Shown: one piece after another, positions 12,539 to 15,021 of the stretch | Layout: each line of letters opens with the position of its first letter | Numbering within the stretch: position 1 is the first letter of the stretch | Assembly: GCF_905201705.1 (NCBI RefSeq) | Contig: NZ_CAJKOX010000065.1 | Span: 1 to 15,021 of the forward strand | DNA: 15,021 nt | From: an uncultured Marvinbryantia sp. | GTDB taxonomy: Bacteria > Bacillota > Clostridia > Lachnospirales > Lachnospiraceae | Direction of reading: 5' to 3' | Notes under the pieces: model-generated | Seen by the model: the letters and a program-made list of their open reading frames with translations, nothing else | The model's database searches: none | What the model was told of the DNA's origin: nothing | Program-made: the position numbers and the translations under genes

Positions 12539-12695
12539 AAAAAAGGGCTTTAATAGCCCTCTTTCCTTTTTGCATCACTACACAATAACCGTAAATATTT
12601 CAATCCGCGCCCGCCAGATAGCCGGCGGAACCATGACAGGAAGCATCTATCCTGCCAGACAAATATATTTTACATGGTGCACGCGCTTTTGTCAA
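12536..12695 (-). ncRNA. Candidate small RNA unit downstream of the endolysin gene
   Basis: On the minus strand TTGACA (12690-12695, overlapping the endolysin stop codon) is 17 bases from TAAAAT (12667-12672). A transcript from about 12660 would run about 125 nt through two hairpins (CAGGA/TCCTG at 12637-12654; CCGCC/GGCGG at 12611-12628) to the T-rich terminator at 12541-12560. A 22-codon frame (MLPVMVPPAIWRARIEIF...) is inside but has a poor ribosome site. Alternatively this is just a second terminator region. Confidence 0.45.
12541..12574. terminator. Two-way intrinsic terminator
   Basis: Stem AGGGCT/AGCCCT (12544-12549 with 12555-12560) has a 5-base loop. It is followed by CTTTCCTTTTT on the plus strand and by CTTTTTTC on the minus strand, so it ends both the rightward operon and leftward transcripts from the lysis side. 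Confidence 0.85.
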
Positions 12696-13840
12696 CTCTT
12701 AATGATTGCATCAAACCCTGCTGCCTTCAGCCGCTTTACCAGTTTCTCCGCATTCGCCCGCACATCAAACGCGCCGCACTGTACTTTGTACTGACCATCC
12801 TCTGACTTGATGATGGCATCAAAGCCAGCTGCTTTAAGCTGCGCAACAAGCTTTTCGGCGTTCTTCTTTTCCTTGAAGCTTCCGCACTGCACTCTGTTCT
12901 GTTTGTTGAGCGGTTCTGGCTGCTTGTCCGTTTTATGTCCAAAGTACAGATGCCCCCATTTGTTGCTGCTGGAGTCACTGCCGAGATACTGGTATTCTGC
13001 AAGCAGTGTTGCGCATTTGTCTTTGTCAATCTTCCCGTTTCCGTCAGAGTAGTTCGTAAAACTCCGAAACTGAAGTATTTTTGCGTCCGTGAAACGCCGC
13101 ACATCCTTTTTGAATACATCATAGACCGCCTGCCGCGCGGCATCGGATGTCGCCTTGGATCCGTAAGCAGAATAGTTTTTCCGCATGACTTCCGTGATGG
13201 TCTTTCCATATCCACCGTTCTCCAGCATATCATGGATACACTGCGCAACACCGAGGAATCCGTTCCGGCTTGCGATCACGCCAGCCTCGCCGTAGACCAC
13301 CTTCGCAATAGCCTCCACATTACTGTCACCGATCTGCACACCTGAGATGTTCTCGTCAAACGCGCCGATCAGCTTCTTAAAGCGCTCCCAGTCACCGCGC
13401 GCCCGAATCTGCGATGGGCAGTTTTTCGCACAGACGTCATAGTGTGAGTATACCCGGCTTGCCGGAATGTTTAATTCCTTCATGAGCTGCTTCGTCACTT
13501 CTACGGTGTTCTGGAACGCTTTCTCGTAGTTGTAACCGGCATTAACGCACATTTCGATCGCTACGCTGTTACGGTTGTTCACGGTGCCGAACAGCTTGCC
13601 GCCGTAGTTTACTCCGACATGCCAGGTACCGCGGCTATACGGCGCCGCAAGTTCTGCGCTCTTATCGTCTACGTAGAGATGCGCCGACATGCCCTGGAAA
13701 TTGCCGTCATGCTGGGCTTTTGCGTGCGCTTTCGCGTCAGCGCCTTTGTTAAAATTGTCTGTGTTATGGATAACAATATTTACCGGATTGTTCTCCGCGT
13801 ATGTATTCTGGTTTGAGATATATTCTTTGCTGATATTCAT
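12692..13840 (-). CDS. Phage endolysin: N-acetylmuramoyl-L-alanine amidase with SleB-like domain and two SPOR-like repeats, 382 aa
   Basis: Residues about 15-160 form an amidase_2 domain with zinc ligands H25 (VIHNT), H133 (SHYD) and C141 (KNCPSQ). Residues about 172-305 (NVEAIAKVVYGEAG with E185, ending GHLYFG) resemble the SleB/CwlJ cell-wall hydrolase family. Two short SPOR-like repeats follow at 315-346 and 350-382 (VQCGSF and VQCGAF, each ending LKAAGFDAIIKS), which would bind peptidoglycan. I chose ATG 13840 because AAAGGAGC lies 6 bases upstream; the upstream extension to 14035 overlaps the neighbouring gene. There is no signal peptide, so release would depend on the holin encoded to the right. 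It cuts the amide bond between MurNAc and L-Ala. Confidence 0.9.
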   Translation of the reverse strand: MNISKEYISNQNTYAENNPVNIVIHNTDNFNKGADAKAHAKAQHDGNFQGMSAHLYVDDKSAELAAPYSRGTWHVGVNYGGKLFGTVNNRNSVAIEMCVNAGYNYEKAFQNTVEVTKQLMKELNIPASRVYSHYDVCAKNCPSQIRARGDWERFKKLIGAFDENISGVQIGDSNVEAIAKVVYGEAGVIASRNGFLGVAQCIHDMLENGGYGKTITEVMRKNYSAYGSKATSDAARQAVYDVFKKDVRRFTDAKILQFRSFTNYSDGNGKIDKDKCATLLAEYQYLGSDSSSNKWGHLYFGHKTDKQPEPLNKQNRVQCGSFKEKKNAEKLVAQLKAAGFDAIIKSEDGQYKVQCGAFDVRANAEKLVKRLKAAGFDAIIKS

Positions 13841-13852
13841 ATGTGCTCCTTT

Positions 13853-13870
13853 CCGCTGCGTTTTCGCAGC
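13853..13870 (-). other. Hairpin just upstream of the endolysin ribosome site
   Basis: GCTGCG/CGCAGC with a 4-base loop stands directly before GGAAAGGAG of the endolysin gene on the minus strand. It may stabilise the transcript 5' end after the terminator at 13873-13897. Confidence 0.5.
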
Positions 13871-13872
13871 AT

Positions 13873-13897
13873 AAAAAGAGGACGGTTGCCCGCCCCT
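13873..13897 (-). terminator. Terminator-like hairpin after the Tad2-domain gene
   Basis: On the minus strand AGGGGCGG/CCGTCCTCT (one bulge) is followed by TTTTTA, and it overlaps the stop codon. It resembles in sequence the hairpin at 14378-14405, so the two may be copies. Confidence 0.6.
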
Positions 13898-14345
13898 ACT
13901 CTGCAAATACCCAGTCCTCTGCCAGCATGTCTGCCTGTGAAGCAAGCCAGCCCATCTGGATACCCGACGTTCCAACAAATGCAATAGCTTCGTTCCCGAT
14001 TGCTTCATGCCCGCAGTTATAAACATTCCCGTCAACAGTCATATAACTGATATTCGTGGCAAGCTCGATGTGCTGGTTTTTACCGTTCCAGCCTTTACGT
14101 GCCACTTTCCTCCCTTTCTTCAGAGCTTCAATTGCAAGACCAAATGGCATACTGTCGCATTCCCGATACGCTTTCTCAAATATCGTCTTCGGACTCCAGG
14201 AAATGTATCCGTCCGGGTATCTCAGCAGATAGCCTTCGTCATCCGGATTCTCATTTTCCGGAATCGTCCAGCCTCTGAACACATTATAGTCTCCTCTTGT
14301 CATGGGTTCTGCTTCAGTGATTTTTGTTCCAATATATTTTCTCAT
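13896..14345 (-). CDS. Phage protein with C-terminal DUF2829 / Tad2 (anti-Thoeris) domain, 149 aa
   Basis: Residues about 66-147 match the Tad2 domain pattern: MPFGLAIEALKKGRKVARKGWNG at the start and GWLASQADMLAEDW at the end. Tad2 proteins are known to act as sponges that bind cyclic ADP-ribose-type signals of the Thoeris defence. Residues 1-62 (MRKYIGTKITEAEPMTRGDY, then DEGYLLRYPDGYISWSPKTIFEKAYR) are a second part found in many phage proteins; its function is unknown to me. ATG 14345 has AAGGGAG 6 bases upstream. It lies between the type I toxin locus and the endolysin on the minus strand. The anti-defence role is inferred from the domain, not shown here. Confidence 0.8.
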   Translation of the reverse strand: MRKYIGTKITEAEPMTRGDYNVFRGWTIPENENPDDEGYLLRYPDGYISWSPKTIFEKAYRECDSMPFGLAIEALKKGRKVARKGWNGKNQHIELATNISYMTVDGNVYNCGHEAIGNEAIAFVGTSGIQMGWLASQADMLAEDWVFAE

Positions 14346-14377
14346 GGTTTTCTCCCTTCTCCCGGTTCTTTCGGGAA

Positions 14378-14405
14378 TTAAAAAGAGGACAGTCTCCCGT
14401 CCCCT
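14378..14405 (-). terminator. Terminator upstream of the Tad2 gene, probable end of the toxin mRNA
   Basis: On the minus strand AGGGGAC/GTCCTCT (one G-U) closes an 8-base loop and is followed by TTTTTAATT. It is the first T-tailed minus-strand hairpin downstream of the small toxin gene. Confidence 0.75.
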
Positions 14406-14415
14406 GAAATTTTAC

Positions 14416-14444
14416 TTGAATATTCTGTTCTCGGATGTTATATT
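14416..14444 (+). promoter_or_regulatory. Promoter of the putative antitoxin RNA
   Basis: TTGAAT (14416-14421) and TATATT (14439-14444) are 17 bases apart, about 8 bases before the likely RNA start. Confidence 0.65.
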
Positions 14445-14451
14445 ATAAATA

Positions 14452-14543
14452 CAGGGAACAACCGCCCACAAGGGGTTGACCTCGACAAAATGGTAATAGA
14501 ATTGCCACCCTGAAACCGGTCAAAGTTTAGAGGGTGGTTTTTC
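14452..14543 (+). ncRNA. Putative type I antitoxin RNA, about 92 nt
   Basis: The promoter at 14416-14444 and a strong intrinsic terminator (CCACCCT/AGGGTGG, 14505-14511 with 14531-14537, then TTTTTCT) bound a short plus-strand RNA without a credible ORF. It is convergent with the 28-aa toxin gene and would overlap the 3' part of its mRNA, as RatA does for txpA. It also shares GCCACCCTG with the complement of the toxin mRNA leader (14677-14685), giving a second pairing site. Confidence 0.65.
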
Positions 14544-14556
14544 TATGCCTAAAACA

Positions 14557-14643
14557 TCAGTGACAAATCAAATAAATGAATGTCAGTAATGCCAGAATAA
14601 ACATTCCAAAAGACATTAAGTCTTTAAAATCAAAATGTTTCAT
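14557..14643 (-). CDS. Small membrane peptide, type I toxin-like, 28 aa
   Basis: ATG 14643 follows GGGGGTGG, and a promoter is visible at 14710-14738. The peptide begins MKHFDFKDLMSFGMFILALL and ends with TFIYLICH: a short polar N-terminus and one transmembrane helix. This is the layout of the Firmicutes holin-like or TxpA/BsrG-type toxins often carried by prophages. A convergent RNA gene lies directly downstream. Toxicity is inferred from type and context only. Confidence 0.72.
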   Translation of the reverse strand: MKHFDFKDLMSFGMFILALLTFIYLICH

Positions 14644-14709
14644 CAGCACCACCCCCATTCTATGTAAGAATAGAGGTCAGCCACCCTGCAACACGGTTGT
14701 CCTGGTTCA

Positions 14710-14738
14710 AATATAACATACCGTTATCTGTTTTTCAA
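14710..14738 (-). promoter_or_regulatory. Promoter of the toxin mRNA
   Basis: On the minus strand TTGAAA (14733-14738) and TATATT (14710-14715) are 17 bases apart, the same geometry as the antitoxin promoter. The leader to the ATG is about 60 nt and contains GC-rich complementary segments. Confidence 0.65.
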
Positions 14739-14751
14739 TTAATATATTCTG

Positions 14752-14949
14752 CTACTCTTCCAGCTCCGGCAGTCCTCCCACCGATGTCAGAAGGGATACG
14801 ATCCCCGCCAGCGCCGAAGAGGATGCCACCAATACCCAGTTTACTTCTCCCATCGCCACGGATGAGCCGATTGTCGCCACGGCGGTCTGCGCCACCGTCT
14901 TTACTGCCCTTACTCCTGCCGCTTTAATCCATTTCTTCCAGTCTCTCAT
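14752..14949 (-). CDS. Phage holin (r1t-like), 65 aa
   Basis: The N-terminus MRDWKKWIKAAGVRAVKTVA has a basic face, followed by two hydrophobic segments (QTAVATIGSSVAMGEVNWVL and VASSSALAGIVSLLTSVGGL) and an acidic end. This is the two-segment, 65-80-residue layout of r1t-type holins. ATG 14949 has AAGGGG 6 bases upstream. It would form the membrane lesion that lets the endolysin at 12692-13840 reach the wall. The start overlaps the end of the upstream gene by 26 bases, typical of phage late operons. The type I toxin locus and Tad2 gene lie between holin and endolysin. Confidence 0.85.
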   Translation of the reverse strand: MRDWKKWIKAAGVRAVKTVAQTAVATIGSSVAMGEVNWVLVASSSALAGIVSLLTSVGGLPELEE

Positions 14950-15021
14950 GTTTTACCCCTTCTTTCTCTTCCGGCATCGCCAGAAGTTTATGATACAGTT
15001 CCGTTGCCACATCATTGCCGC
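14924..15021 (-). CDS. 3' end of a hypothetical phage protein, cut by window edge
   Basis: The frame is open to the edge and ends at TAA 14924-14926. The visible C-terminus is GNDVATELYHKLLAMPEEKE followed by GVKHERLEEMD. It is helical and acidic and cannot be assigned. It overlaps the holin start by 26 bases in another frame, which supports translational coupling and co-transcription. Confidence 0.6.
   Translation of the reverse strand, partial: GNDVATELYHKLLAMPEEKEGVKHERLEEMD

Larger units (their letters stand above)
11064..15021. mobile_element. Left end of a second insertion: prophage or composite element
   Basis: Catalase similarity stops at 11063/11064. To the right follow a terminator, a small mobile-element gene, a repressor with operators, short hypothetical genes and then a phage lysis region (endolysin, Tad2-domain protein, holin). 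The lysis genes read towards the catalase junction, as at the late end of an integrated prophage. The first 1.4 kb is more AT-rich than the lysis part, so two elements may be joined. The right end and integrase are outside the window. Confidence 0.65.

Overview
The window looks like a piece of a Lachnospiraceae-type (Clostridia, Firmicutes) chromosome that has been cut up by three insertions. This rests on Gram-positive ribosome binding sites, sigma-A-type promoters, large serine recombinases, a CotJC-like manganese catalase, a DinR/LexA-type box and an r1t-like holin. No database search was possible. Family names come from motifs and the lineage is an inference.

Layout. (1) About 1-4575 is the AT-rich right end of an integrative element. 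It has a leftward operon (GNAT acetyltransferase, XRE regulator, DEDDh exonuclease cut by the window edge), a palindromic operator, a long structured leader, a 62-aa protein and a 649-aa large serine recombinase. This element sits inside a gene for an ABC-transporter substrate-binding protein, and only the C-terminal half of that gene follows (4576-5145). (2) About 4576-7773 is host chromosome: the substrate-binding fragment, a two-way terminator, FtsW on the minus strand, a small YopX-like gene, a Cu/Zn superoxide dismutase, and the 3' part of a manganese catalase translationally coupled to it. (3) 7770-10960 is a 3,187-bp insertion in the catalase gene, bounded by TCCG. It carries a 67-aa ORF, a tRNA-Ala(CGC) with its own promoter and terminator, a 94-aa gene under a LexA box, a 136-bp MITE-like repeat, a 79-aa ORF, a 533-aa serine recombinase whose ribosome site lies in a long hairpin, and a 35-bp tandem repeat. 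(4) 10957-11063 is the middle part of the same catalase gene. Joining it across the TCCG core to 7773 restores the reading frame exactly. (5) From about 11064 to the right edge is another insertion, probably a prophage or a composite of an integrative element and a prophage. It holds a 49-aa gene, a small repressor with four operator-like sites, a two-gene rightward operon, and a leftward lysis region with an endolysin, a Tad2-domain (anti-Thoeris) protein, a type I toxin-antitoxin-like locus and a holin.

How it fits together. A catalase-superoxide dismutase operon has been hit twice by different integrating elements within about 110 bp of coding sequence, and a third element splits a transporter gene upstream. 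Manganese catalases of this type are often spore-coat proteins in Clostridia. The two insertions could therefore be simple disruptions, or skin-like elements that are removed during sporulation. The serine recombinase, the near-symmetrical reconstructed attP and the in-frame join make precise excision of the 3.2-kb element plausible.
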